From Pampinifervens sp037481935 (GTDB lineage: Bacteria; Aquificota; Aquificia; Aquificales; Aquificaceae): a DNA stretch of 64,000 nt. Positions 57,706-64,000 of this stretch are shown here, piece after piece (positions within the stretch are counted from its first letter, which is position 1; each line of letters begins with the position of its first letter). A model generated the notes under the pieces. It saw only the letters and a list, made by a program, of their open reading frames with translations, was not told the DNA's origin and ran no database searches. Made by a program: the position numbers and the translations under genes. The stretch spans positions 206,492 to 270,491 of the forward strand of contig NZ_JBJXCT010000001.1 of NCBI RefSeq assembly GCF_046159715.1, given 5' to 3'.

Positions 57706-57726
57706 TCTGAAGGCAGGAGGCAGGTC

Positions 57727-58086
57727 ATGCAGGATTGTATTTTCTGCAAGATAGTGAGAAAGGAAATACCCTCTAAGGGCGTCTATGAGGATGAGTTGGT
57801 CTATGCCTTTCACGACATAAACCCGGTTGCACCCACGCACATACTTATAGTTCCAAAGAAGCACATTTTTGGTGTTCAGAGCCTTGAGCCCGAGGATGAA
57901 TCTCTTGTGGGACATATGTTCTATGTGGCAAGGAAACTGGGAGAGGAGCTTGGTCATGCTCCGGACGAAAACCTTAATGGTGGTTACAGACTGATCTTTA
58001 ATGTGGGGAGGGACGCAGGGCAGAGCGTTTTTCACCTTCATCTTCACTTTATAGCAGGGAGGAGCATGTCCTGGCCGCCGGGTTGA
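57727..58086 (+). CDS. HIT-family nucleotide hydrolase (HINT type)
   Basis: This 119-residue protein has the histidine triad H103-L-H105-L-H107 in QSVFHLHLHFIAG. C4 and C7 (CIFCKIV) and the family's DINPVAPTHILIVPKKH (30-46) complete the HINT branch, which hydrolyses purine nucleoside phosphoramidates and adenylated amino acids. The ATG has an AGGCAGG site upstream. The next gene overlaps its stop codon (TTGA). Confidence 0.93.
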   Translation: MQDCIFCKIVRKEIPSKGVYEDELVYAFHDINPVAPTHILIVPKKHIFGVQSLEPEDESLVGHMFYVARKLGEELGHAPDENLNGGYRLIFNVGRDAGQSVFHLHLHFIAGRSMSWPPG

Positions 58087-59039
58087 TATCTTTCAGAGAC
58101 TGGATGTTCCAGAGAGTAAGAGAATATTATCAGGGGGACTTCAGGAAAGACTTCTTTACCGCACCGGAGCTGGACAGAGCCTTCGGGTATGCCCTCGGGG
58201 AGTTTATCTCTGAACTTATAGGGGACTTTGAAAAGCCCATTCTCCTTGAGCTTGGTGGTGGTAGCGGTGCCCTTGCTTACGACATTCTCTATTATCTTAA
58301 ACAAAGAGAACCAGAGCTCTTTGAGAGAGCCAGCTACTACATCTACGACTTTAGTCCCACACTGGTCGAGCTCCAGAAAATAAGGCTTGAAGGTTTTGAG
58401 GGCAAGGTTTTCTGGTGCCGGGAGCTTTTCCCCTTAGAGGGTGTGGTCTTTTCTAACGAGTTTTTTGACTGTCTGCCGGTGCACGTGGTAAAGGAAAGAA
58501 GAGAACTTTTTATAAGGGATGGAGAAGAGGTCTGGCTTGAGCTTGAAGACTCACGGGTAAAAGAGGTTTTGAAGAGGATGGATTATGAGGGGCTATCTCA
58601 GGTGCTGGAGGTGTGCGTGGACTGCGTGGAGTTTCTGAAGAAACTGGCTTCAAACCTCATAAGGGGGTATCACCTTGTTATAGACTACGGCTACACCTCG
58701 GAGGAGCTCCACAGGTTTCCGGAGGGGACGGTCCTGGGCTACAGCTCCCACAGTGTCCAGAGGGATGTGTTGAAAAGCGAAAAGCCCGTTGACATAACCG
58801 CCCAGGTTAACTTTTCCCTTCTGGAGGAATATGGGAAAGATTCTGGACTGGAAAAGGTCTTCCTCAAAAGACTCAGAGATTTTCTTCTTGAAAGTCCTGC
58901 CTTTTTGCGTGAATTTGAAGAGCTGAGCCTCTCTGAAAAGCCCGAGGACCTGGAAAGGCTCTCCCGTCTTAAAACCATGCTTGTGAGTATGGGAGACCGC
59001 TTCAGAGTGCTTTTGCAGAGAAAACTACAGAGCCCTTAA
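58083..59039 (+). CDS. MidA/NDUFAF7-like SAM-dependent methyltransferase
   Basis: This 318-residue protein of the COG1565 family has FFTAPELDRAFG at the N-terminus, the SAM loop LLELGGGSGALAYDIL, and SNEFFDCLPVHVV with the family's NEx-x-D signature. The mitochondrial homologue NDUFAF7 symmetrically dimethylates an arginine of complex I subunit NDUFS2; bacterial targets are not proven. The start is a TTG whose TTGA overlaps the HIT stop. The last 15 bases overlap the convergent exported-protein gene. Confidence 0.85.
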   Translation: MISFRDWMFQRVREYYQGDFRKDFFTAPELDRAFGYALGEFISELIGDFEKPILLELGGGSGALAYDILYYLKQREPELFERASYYIYDFSPTLVELQKIRLEGFEGKVFWCRELFPLEGVVFSNEFFDCLPVHVVKERRELFIRDGEEVWLELEDSRVKEVLKRMDYEGLSQVLEVCVDCVEFLKKLASNLIRGYHLVIDYGYTSEELHRFPEGTVLGYSSHSVQRDVLKSEKPVDITAQVNFSLLEEYGKDSGLEKVFLKRLRDFLLESPAFLREFEELSLSEKPEDLERLSRLKTMLVSMGDRFRVLLQRKLQSP

Positions 59040-60533
59040 CTCCAGCTCGTAAACCTCTCCCCTGTTCTGTATGGTGAGGGTGCCTGTCCTTCCCGTGAGA
59101 ACCAGTATTCTTCCGTCCTTTGTGGTAAGCACCGCCTGCACTGACTCTTCAAAGTTTCCACCTCTCACAGGTCTTATAAAGACAAGGTCCTTTCGCCTTT
59201 CGCCCAGTATGAAAAGCTCACCCCTGCTGTATTTTACTATGTCTAAAAACCTCTGCACCACGCCTGTATGGTTTTTCACCACAAGGGCCATGTTGAAGTT
59301 AAGAAATCTTACAGAAGCTCCTTTAGGGTTGAAGATAAAGTTGAGCTTACCCTGCTCAAAGGGAATCTCCACAAGAGTGTAGGAACCTCCAAAGCCCTCT
59401 TCTGTGGAGAAGACCTCTGAATCCCCTCTGAAGACCCTCACCCTTCCAGCGGTGTCTGTAAATACCAGGTAGTCACCAAAATAAAAGGCGCTGTCTATTC
59501 TGAAGCCTCTGGGGGCGAGGAAGGCTCCAGTCTCCCTCAGGTTTTCCCCTTCAAGGGAAAGCCTTACCGTCTGTCCGAACCTGTCTCTGAAGTTGAACCT
59601 CTGACCCACAAAGGTTTCTCTCGGTCTTCTCCTGTCAAGGACACCCATAATGTATGGTATGTTTCTTCTCACAGGGACAAAGCTATCTCCAACAGCCCTC
59701 AATATGATAGAGTTTGCAGAGTCGCCTGTAACCATATTTACCAGCACCAGGTCTGTGCCCTCACCTGTAATTTTTCCGCACTGAAGGCCCACCGGAACGC
59801 CTGCCGGCAGGCTGTATTCAAACCTCTTTACCAGGTCGTTCTTCAGAAGTTCATAAACTTCCACCCTGCCAGAAAAGAGCACCGCGAGAAACTCTTTGCC
59901 AGTTCCCGTAAGGTCGCAGAGGTCTGCCGAAAGTGGAAGTGAAGGCAGTGGTCTCAGGAGCTTAGGTCTGGCCAGCAGGTTTATGTCTTCCAGCCCTGCC
60001 CTCTCAATCCCCACGGGCGCAGCCTGCTGAACCTGGAAAAAGGCCACTGGCGCACCCCTGTATTCCACACCTATGCCCTCCTTCAGCTCCTTTATGGTGT
60101 AGGTGCAGGTCTTTTCCCTCTTGAGCTCCGGAAGCACTGAGCGGAGCTTAAAAAACCAGTCTTCCGAACCATCAAAACACACATCCTCCGCCCATAGCCT
60201 TATCCTGTCCCCCTCTCTTGCAGAACCCTCAAGTATTCTTGCGTAGGAAAAGGCTTCCTGAACCTCTTCAATTCTAAGCCTTCCAACCCTTTCCCTTTCC
60301 CTTCCTATTACCTGTTTGGTGACAGGATGGACTATCTCCTTGCCCTCTCTGAAGACTGTAAACTCTTCACCTGACCTCACCCTGTCTCTGCCAAGGTCTA
60401 CAAGCGCTCTATTTCCCTCTACTTTGACCACATAACCCTCTCTCTGGAAAAAGTCCCTTATGCCCTGCAGAGCATCCTGAGCCCATATGCTTACAGAAAG
60501 AAGCATTATAAGAGCTAACGCAAACCTTCCCAT
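59025..60533 (-). CDS. Exported protein of unknown function, FlgT-like N-terminal module
   Basis: This 502-residue protein has a signal peptide (cleavage near residue 18, SIWAQD). Residues 30-110 (VDLGRDRVRSGEEFTVFREG, ERVGRLRIEEVQEAFSYARI) resemble the small beta domain seen at the end of FlgT and CsgG-linked proteins. The rest (about 175-500) is beta-rich with repeated DLTGTGKEFLAVLF-type strands, suggesting a propeller with VCBS-like repeats. It is probably periplasmic or outer-membrane associated. Function is unknown. It overlaps the leuB 3' end by 19 bases, on the same strand. Confidence 0.65.
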   Translation of the reverse strand: MGRFALALIMLLSVSIWAQDALQGIRDFFQREGYVVKVEGNRALVDLGRDRVRSGEEFTVFREGKEIVHPVTKQVIGRERERVGRLRIEEVQEAFSYARILEGSAREGDRIRLWAEDVCFDGSEDWFFKLRSVLPELKREKTCTYTIKELKEGIGVEYRGAPVAFFQVQQAAPVGIERAGLEDINLLARPKLLRPLPSLPLSADLCDLTGTGKEFLAVLFSGRVEVYELLKNDLVKRFEYSLPAGVPVGLQCGKITGEGTDLVLVNMVTGDSANSIILRAVGDSFVPVRRNIPYIMGVLDRRRPRETFVGQRFNFRDRFGQTVRLSLEGENLRETGAFLAPRGFRIDSAFYFGDYLVFTDTAGRVRVFRGDSEVFSTEEGFGGSYTLVEIPFEQGKLNFIFNPKGASVRFLNFNMALVVKNHTGVVQRFLDIVKYSRGELFILGERRKDLVFIRPVRGGNFEESVQAVLTTKDGRILVLTGRTGTLTIQNRGEVYELELRAL

Positions 60534-61609
60534 AGCTCCTCCATAGCCTTTATTATGGCATCTGTCATGCCATCGGTGCCTACCTTTACATAGCCATCTG
60601 AGTATATGTCTGGAGTTCTGTAGCCCCTCTCAAGCACAAGCTCTACCGCCCTTTCCAACAGCTCTGCCTCTCTTTTCAATCCAAAGGAGTATCTGAGCAT
60701 CATGCCGGCAGAAAGTATGGTGGCTACAGGATTTGCAATACCCTTGCCTGCTATGTCCGGTGCGGAGCCATGAACAGGCTCGTAGAGGGCATACCTGTCC
60801 CCAAGACTTGCGGAGGGTAGCATGCCAAGGCTTCCCGTTATAACCGCCGCTTCGTCAGAGAGTATGTCGCCAAAGATGTTGCCCGTGACTATCACATCAA
60901 AGGAAGAGGGTCTTCTCACTATCTGCATGGCACAGTTGTCCACATACAGGTGCTCAAGCTCCACGTCTGGATAGTTCCTGGCTTCTTCTTCCACCACTGC
61001 CTTCCACAGACCGCTCACCTCCAGCACGTTGGACTTGTCCACGCTTGTGAGCTTTTTTCTTCTCTGGCGGGCTATTTCAAAAGCCTTGCGGACAACCCGC
61101 CTTATCTCATCCTCCGTGTATTTCATGGTGTTTATACCTATCCTCTTTCCATCCTGCACAAAGACCCCCCTTGGCTCCCCGTAATAGACATCCCCTGTGA
61201 GCTCTCTCACCACTATAAAATCCGTCCCTCTTGCTACCTCTTCTTTGAGTGGTGAGGAGGAAATGAGCGATTCATATACTTTTGCAGGTCTGAGGTTTGC
61301 ATACAGGTCAAGGGCTTTTCTTATGCCAAGAAGCCCCTTCTCGGGTCTTTTCTCCGTTGGCAGGTTATCCCACTTTGGACCACCCACTGCACCCAGAAGC
61401 ACCGCATCAGAGCTCAGGCACAGCTCCACCGTCTCCTGTGGAAGCGGCGTTCCCTTCTGGTCTATGGCAGAACCGCCTATCAGAGCCTTTTCAAAGATAA
61501 AGTCCAGACCTGCAAGCTCTCCAAGCCTTCTGAGAACCCTGAGGGTTGAGGATATTATCTCAGGACCTATTCCGTCTCCCTCTAATACCGCTATCTTGAA
61601 AGTGGGCAT
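60515..61609 (-). CDS. leuB: 3-isopropylmalate dehydrogenase
   Basis: This 364-residue enzyme oxidatively decarboxylates 3-isopropylmalate in leucine synthesis. VLEGDGIGPEI at the N-terminus, the substrate-binding LLGIRKALDLYANLRPA, TSVDKSNVLEVSGLW and NIFGDILSDEAAVITGSLG (Mg2+ aspartates) are conserved, as is the NAD-binding EPVHGSAPDIAGKGIANP. The ATG at 61609 has TATAAT 7 bases upstream and no ribosome-binding site; an open extension beyond it lies in the divergent ffh gene. Confidence 0.95.
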   Translation of the reverse strand: MPTFKIAVLEGDGIGPEIISSTLRVLRRLGELAGLDFIFEKALIGGSAIDQKGTPLPQETVELCLSSDAVLLGAVGGPKWDNLPTEKRPEKGLLGIRKALDLYANLRPAKVYESLISSSPLKEEVARGTDFIVVRELTGDVYYGEPRGVFVQDGKRIGINTMKYTEDEIRRVVRKAFEIARQRRKKLTSVDKSNVLEVSGLWKAVVEEEARNYPDVELEHLYVDNCAMQIVRRPSSFDVIVTGNIFGDILSDEAAVITGSLGMLPSASLGDRYALYEPVHGSAPDIAGKGIANPVATILSAGMMLRYSFGLKREAELLERAVELVLERGYRTPDIYSDGYVKVGTDGMTDAIIKAMEELWEGLR

Positions 61610-61616
61610 ACTGTGT

Positions 61617-61624
61617 ATTATACT
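61617..61624. promoter_or_regulatory. Shared -10 element between leuB and ffh
   Basis: The octamer ATTATACT gives TATACT on the plus strand (61619-61624), 7 bases before the ffh ATG at 61632. On the minus strand it gives TATAAT (61622-61617), 7 bases before the leuB ATG at 61609. The gap between start codons is 22 bases, and the arrangement is symmetric. Confidence 0.65.
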
Positions 61625-61631
61625 AAACCTT

Positions 61632-62951
61632 ATGTTGGAACTGCTCACTGAAAAGTTCAGCAAGGCTCTGGGAAGGGTAAGGGACACGAGAAAACTCACC
61701 GAAAAGCAGGTAAACGATGTGCTCAGAGATGTAAGGGCTGCCCTCATAGAGGCAGATGTGGACTATGATGTGGTGAAGAATTTTCTGAAAAGGGTCAGAG
61801 AAAGGACGCTGAGCGAAGACCTTACAAAAAGCCCATCACCACAGGATAGCTTCATGCTTACCATATACGAGGAGCTTGTTCAGACTCTCGGGGGTGAAAA
61901 ACAGGACCTTAGAAAGGGTGTGGTGCTTTTTGTAGGACTTCAGGGAACTGGTAAAACCACGAGCATAGGAAAAATAGCCCACCATCTGAAAGAGCAGGGC
62001 TTCAAGGTAGCTGTAAGCTCTACGGACGTGAGAAGACCAGCTGCCATGCTACAGCTTCAGAGGCTTGCAGAAAAAATAGGTGTGCCCTACTATGGCTTTG
62101 AGGAAGGACTGACCGCAGTGGAGATAGCCAGAAGGGCACTGGAGAGGGCCAAGAAGGAGGGCGTGGACTATCTGCTTCTGGATACCGCTGGAAGACTTCA
62201 TATAGATGAAGAGCTCATGCAGGAGCTAAAGGAGATAAGGGAAGCGGTCGGGCCCTCTGAGGTCATATATGTTGCCGATGCCATGCAGGGGCAGTCTGCC
62301 CTTACTGCTGCAAGGACCTTCCATGAAGTTGTGGGGCTCACTGGGGTTGTTTTAACGAAGATGGACGGGGATGCGAGGGGCGGTGTTGCCCTTTCCGTGA
62401 AAGAAGCCCTTGGCGTTGGCGTAAAGTTCATGGGTGTGGGAGAAAGGATTGAAGACATAGAGCCCTTCTACCCTGACAGGATTGCTCAGAGGATACTGGG
62501 TCTTGGTGACATACAGACCCTTGCGGAAAAGGTTCAGAAGGTTATTCCAGAAGATGAGGCTCAGGCGCTTGCCTTCAAGGTTCTTAAGGGCGAGTTTGAC
62601 CTTGAGGACATGCTCAAACAGCTCAGGTTTATAAAGAACATGGGACCTCTTGATAAACTCCTTGGCATGCTCCCGGGCATAGGTGCACAGCTCAAGGGAC
62701 TCAAGATAGAAGAAAAAAAGTTTAAAAAGACAGAAGCCATAATACTTTCGATGACAAAGCAGGAAAGGAGAAACCCGAAGATAATCAACATGAGCAGAAA
62801 GCAGAGGATAGCAAGGGGCAGTGGAACAACGCTTTCCGATGTGAACAGAGTGCTTAAAGAATACGAGGAAATGAAAAAACTCATAAAAAAACTAAAAGGC
62901 ATGCAGGGCATGCCCCAGCTACCAAAGTTCCCTTTCCCCTTCAAAAGATAG
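61632..62951 (+). CDS. ffh: Signal recognition particle GTPase Ffh
   Basis: This 439-residue protein has an N-domain four-helix bundle (1-90), the GTPase P-loop GLQGTGKTTS near 102-111, DTAGR, TKMDGD and a C-terminal M domain that binds signal peptides and 4.5S RNA (MSRKQRIARGSGTTLSDVNR). The C-terminus is short and ends PFPFKR. The start at 61632 was chosen because the NG domain begins here; an in-frame extension of 145 codons runs antisense through leuB. It overlaps the TPR lipoprotein gene by 33 bp. Confidence 0.95.
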   Translation: MLELLTEKFSKALGRVRDTRKLTEKQVNDVLRDVRAALIEADVDYDVVKNFLKRVRERTLSEDLTKSPSPQDSFMLTIYEELVQTLGGEKQDLRKGVVLFVGLQGTGKTTSIGKIAHHLKEQGFKVAVSSTDVRRPAAMLQLQRLAEKIGVPYYGFEEGLTAVEIARRALERAKKEGVDYLLLDTAGRLHIDEELMQELKEIREAVGPSEVIYVADAMQGQSALTAARTFHEVVGLTGVVLTKMDGDARGGVALSVKEALGVGVKFMGVGERIEDIEPFYPDRIAQRILGLGDIQTLAEKVQKVIPEDEAQALAFKVLKGEFDLEDMLKQLRFIKNMGPLDKLLGMLPGIGAQLKGLKIEEKKFKKTEAIILSMTKQERRNPKIINMSRKQRIARGSGTTLSDVNRVLKEYEEMKKLIKKLKGMQGMPQLPKFPFPFKR

Positions 62952-63386
62952 ACAGTCTACCCTCTTTCTACTAATCTCCTCTTCTATGCCCTTCATGGTC
63001 TGAAAGTATTCTTGCCTCTGCCCCTTTTCCATAGCCTCTTTTACAAGCCTGAGAGCCTGACAATTCTCTCCCTTTCTGTTGAGAACATAGGCGAGGTTGT
63101 TCAGAAGGTCTGGGTCTCTGCTTAGCTCAAGAGCCTTTTTATAGAACTCCTCTGCCCTGTTCCAGTCCTCTCTTCGGGCATATATGTTTCCAAGGTTGTA
63201 ATAGGCAAGCCAGTTCTTCCTATCCTTTCTTATGGCTTTCCTGTATTCTTCCTCCGCTAACTCTAACTTTCCCTGCCTTTCGTATATGTATCCGAGGTCT
63301 GTATGCTCCTGAGAAGTCAGTGGGTCCTTCAGTATCACCACAGAGGCACAGGAGCTCAAAAACAGCAAGAGTATCAGAAAAATCAT
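62919..63386 (-). CDS. TPR lipoprotein
   Basis: This 155-residue protein has a very short lipoprotein signal with lipobox LSSC (C13). About three tetratricopeptide repeats follow (HTDLGYIYERQGKLELAEEE, LAYYNLGNIYARREDWNRAE, DLLNNLAYVLNRKGENCQAL). It is likely anchored to the periplasmic face of a membrane, and a family such as PilW/NlpI-type is possible. It overlaps the EAL-like gene by 4 bases (ATGA), so the two are co-translated. It is convergent with ffh, overlapping by 33 bp. Confidence 0.82.
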   Translation of the reverse strand: MIFLILLLFLSSCASVVILKDPLTSQEHTDLGYIYERQGKLELAEEEYRKAIRKDRKNWLAYYNLGNIYARREDWNRAEEFYKKALELSRDPDLLNNLAYVLNRKGENCQALRLVKEAMEKGQRQEYFQTMKGIEEEISRKRVDCLSFEGERELW

Positions 63387-63904
63387 TCTATCCTTCCTGC
63401 AGGAAGCGACTCGCTACCAAATAGATAACCAGTGGCAAGGTCAACATCTATACTTTGTGCAAGCTTAAGTTTCTTTTCTGAGTCTATGTTTTTAAAACCC
63501 ACCTTGGTCTTAAATAGTTTGAAGCTAGCTATTATTCTTTCAATATCTGACCTTTTAGCATTCGTATAAAAGTCTTCATTAAAAAACACATAGTCAAAAG
63601 AGCCAATCCTTATTTCCTTTAGCTCGTATCCCGTGGTTCTGTAGTCGTCAAGGGCAGTTCTAAGCCCTCCTTTTCTTACCACTGTCATTATTTCTCCAAG
63701 CTGTTTCATGCTTACATCCGATGGTATGCGCAAAACAAAGTTTTTACTTAAAGCTGGTAGATAACTGAGCTCTCTGGAGATGGGGATTCTGATAAATAAA
63801 GGCTTATCAAGTATCCTGCTGGCTACAGCCCTGAGCACCATATTTTCTACTTCTGCCTTGGTTTCCTTGTTGATAATATCATTAAAACCTAACCCGAGTT
63901 GCAA
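63383..63904 (-). CDS. Degenerate EAL-domain protein
   Basis: This 173-residue protein aligns with most of an EAL domain: FVLRIPSD at the place of E-x-T-E, ALDDYRTTGYELKEIRIGS (84-102) at the place of DDFG-T-G...K, and AQSIDVDLATGYLFGSES (149-166) at the QG-x-x-F end. The EAL triplet, the E-x-T-E glutamates, the DDFG metal residues (partly) and the catalytic lysine are altered, so it is unlikely to hydrolyse c-di-GMP. The start is probably TTG, with a CATAAT hexamer 8 bases upstream. It could be a c-di-GMP or protein-binding relic, or a decaying gene. Confidence 0.6.
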   Translation of the reverse strand: MQLGLGFNDIINKETKAEVENMVLRAVASRILDKPLFIRIPISRELSYLPALSKNFVLRIPSDVSMKQLGEIMTVVRKGGLRTALDDYRTTGYELKEIRIGSFDYVFFNEDFYTNAKRSDIERIIASFKLFKTKVGFKNIDSEKKLKLAQSIDVDLATGYLFGSESLPAGRIE

Positions 63905-63931
63905 GTTATAAGAAATTATGGTAAAAAAAAG

Positions 63932-63957
63932 CTCCCCATGGAAAACCCATAGGGAGG
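63932..63957 (+). promoter_or_regulatory. Hairpin overlapping the ribosome-binding site of the right-edge gene
   Basis: CTCCC (63932-63936) pairs with GGGAG (63952-63956), and ATGG (63938-63941) with CCAT (63947-63950), giving a 9-bp stem with one mismatch and a 5-base loop. The strand holding GGGAGG is the ribosome-binding site for the ATG at 63964. A possible promoter is TTGCAA (63899-63904), a 17-base spacer and TAAAAA (63922-63927). Confidence 0.5.
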
Positions 63958-63963
63958 ATTAAG

Positions 63964-64000
63964 ATGATAGAAGAGAAAATTGTAACATACTTCGTCCTTA
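63964..64000 (+). CDS. Start of an unidentified gene, cut by the window edge
   Basis: Twelve codons are visible (MIEEKIVTYFVL). A strong GGGAGG site 7 bases upstream and the hairpin before it suggest a genuine start. The fragment is too short to identify the product. Confidence 0.5.
   Translation, partial: MIEEKIVTYFVL

Noticed and set aside
61197..61631. N-terminal extension of ffh by 145 codons
   Set aside because: The extension is antisense to leuB and not homologous to SRP54; the NG domain begins exactly at the ATG at 61632, which follows a -10 hexamer.

Overview
The window reads as chromosomal DNA of a member of the Aquificaceae, the deep-branching, mostly thermophilic hydrogen and sulfur oxidisers. 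The evidence is the character of the proteins: an Aquifex-type EF-Tu, a long NusG with an extra domain, a ~1468-residue RpoB with an N-terminal zinc ribbon, an S19 with a long N-terminal extension, and a metal-independent phosphoserine phosphatase of the Hydrogenobacter thermophilus PspA type. I cannot name the species. Genes are packed extremely tightly: there is almost no non-coding DNA, and no stretch over 300 bases lacks a gene.

Layout. 1-6.7 kb (minus strand) holds two operons of redox and detoxification enzymes, with an HxlR-family regulator on the plus strand between them. One operon encodes a membrane protein, a CDGSH iron-sulfur protein, a small helical protein, a methyltransferase, a quinone reductase and a nitroreductase. 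The other encodes a DJ-1/PfpI protein, a flavodoxin-like protein, a two-subunit molybdenum hydroxylase and a hotdog thioesterase. 6.7-9.4 kb holds a small secreted protein, a putative beta-propeller, a gamma-carbonic-anhydrase-like protein and an EamA permease. 9.4-15.4 kb is a six-gene plus-strand operon: class V aminotransferase, pspA, a large exported TPR protein, ExbB/TolQ, ExbD/TolR and an ElyC/YdcF-like protein. 15.4-20.4 kb is serS-ileS-nanoRNase on the minus strand. 20.5-27.0 kb holds a zinc-ribbon protein, a cupin, a PhoD-type phosphatase behind a probable Pho box, and an operon for a 35-residue small protein, a YhcC-type radical SAM protein, a CDF transporter fused to a NifX-like domain, pyrC and tyrA.

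27.1-51.2 kb is the information-processing core, all on the plus strand. It runs tRNA-Val, then tRNA-Thr(UGU)-Tyr-Gly-Thr(GGU)-tuf1 (the same order as thrU-tyrU-glyT-thrT-tufB of E. coli), rpmG, tRNA-Trp, secE, nusG, an unexpected coiled-coil gene, rplKAJL, a strong terminator, a perfect-consensus promoter, rpoB, rpoC, then rpsL-rpsG-fusA-tuf2 and the S10 cluster rpsJ to rpsQ. The spc genes (rplN onward) do not follow; lptD does. 53-64 kb holds rpe-hom-membrane protease, alr-tmk-HIT-MidA, an exported protein of unknown function, leuB, ffh, a TPR lipoprotein, a degenerate EAL-domain protein and the start of one more gene.

Three architectural themes recur. (1) At least fifteen genes start 6-9 bases after a -10-like hexamer with no Shine-Dalgarno sequence, suggesting leaderless mRNAs; several divergent pairs share one near-palindromic -10 core in a 20-22 base gap. 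(2) In five tandem pairs the -10 hexamer of the downstream gene contains or overlaps the stop codon of the gene before it. (3) Six of seven convergent gene pairs overlap at their 3' ends by 15-33 bp and lack intrinsic terminators. The most unusual individual items are the coiled-coil gene between nusG and rplK, the tRNA-Trp whose first base is the last base of the rpmG stop codon, and the HxlR-centred detoxification island with shared promoter motifs.
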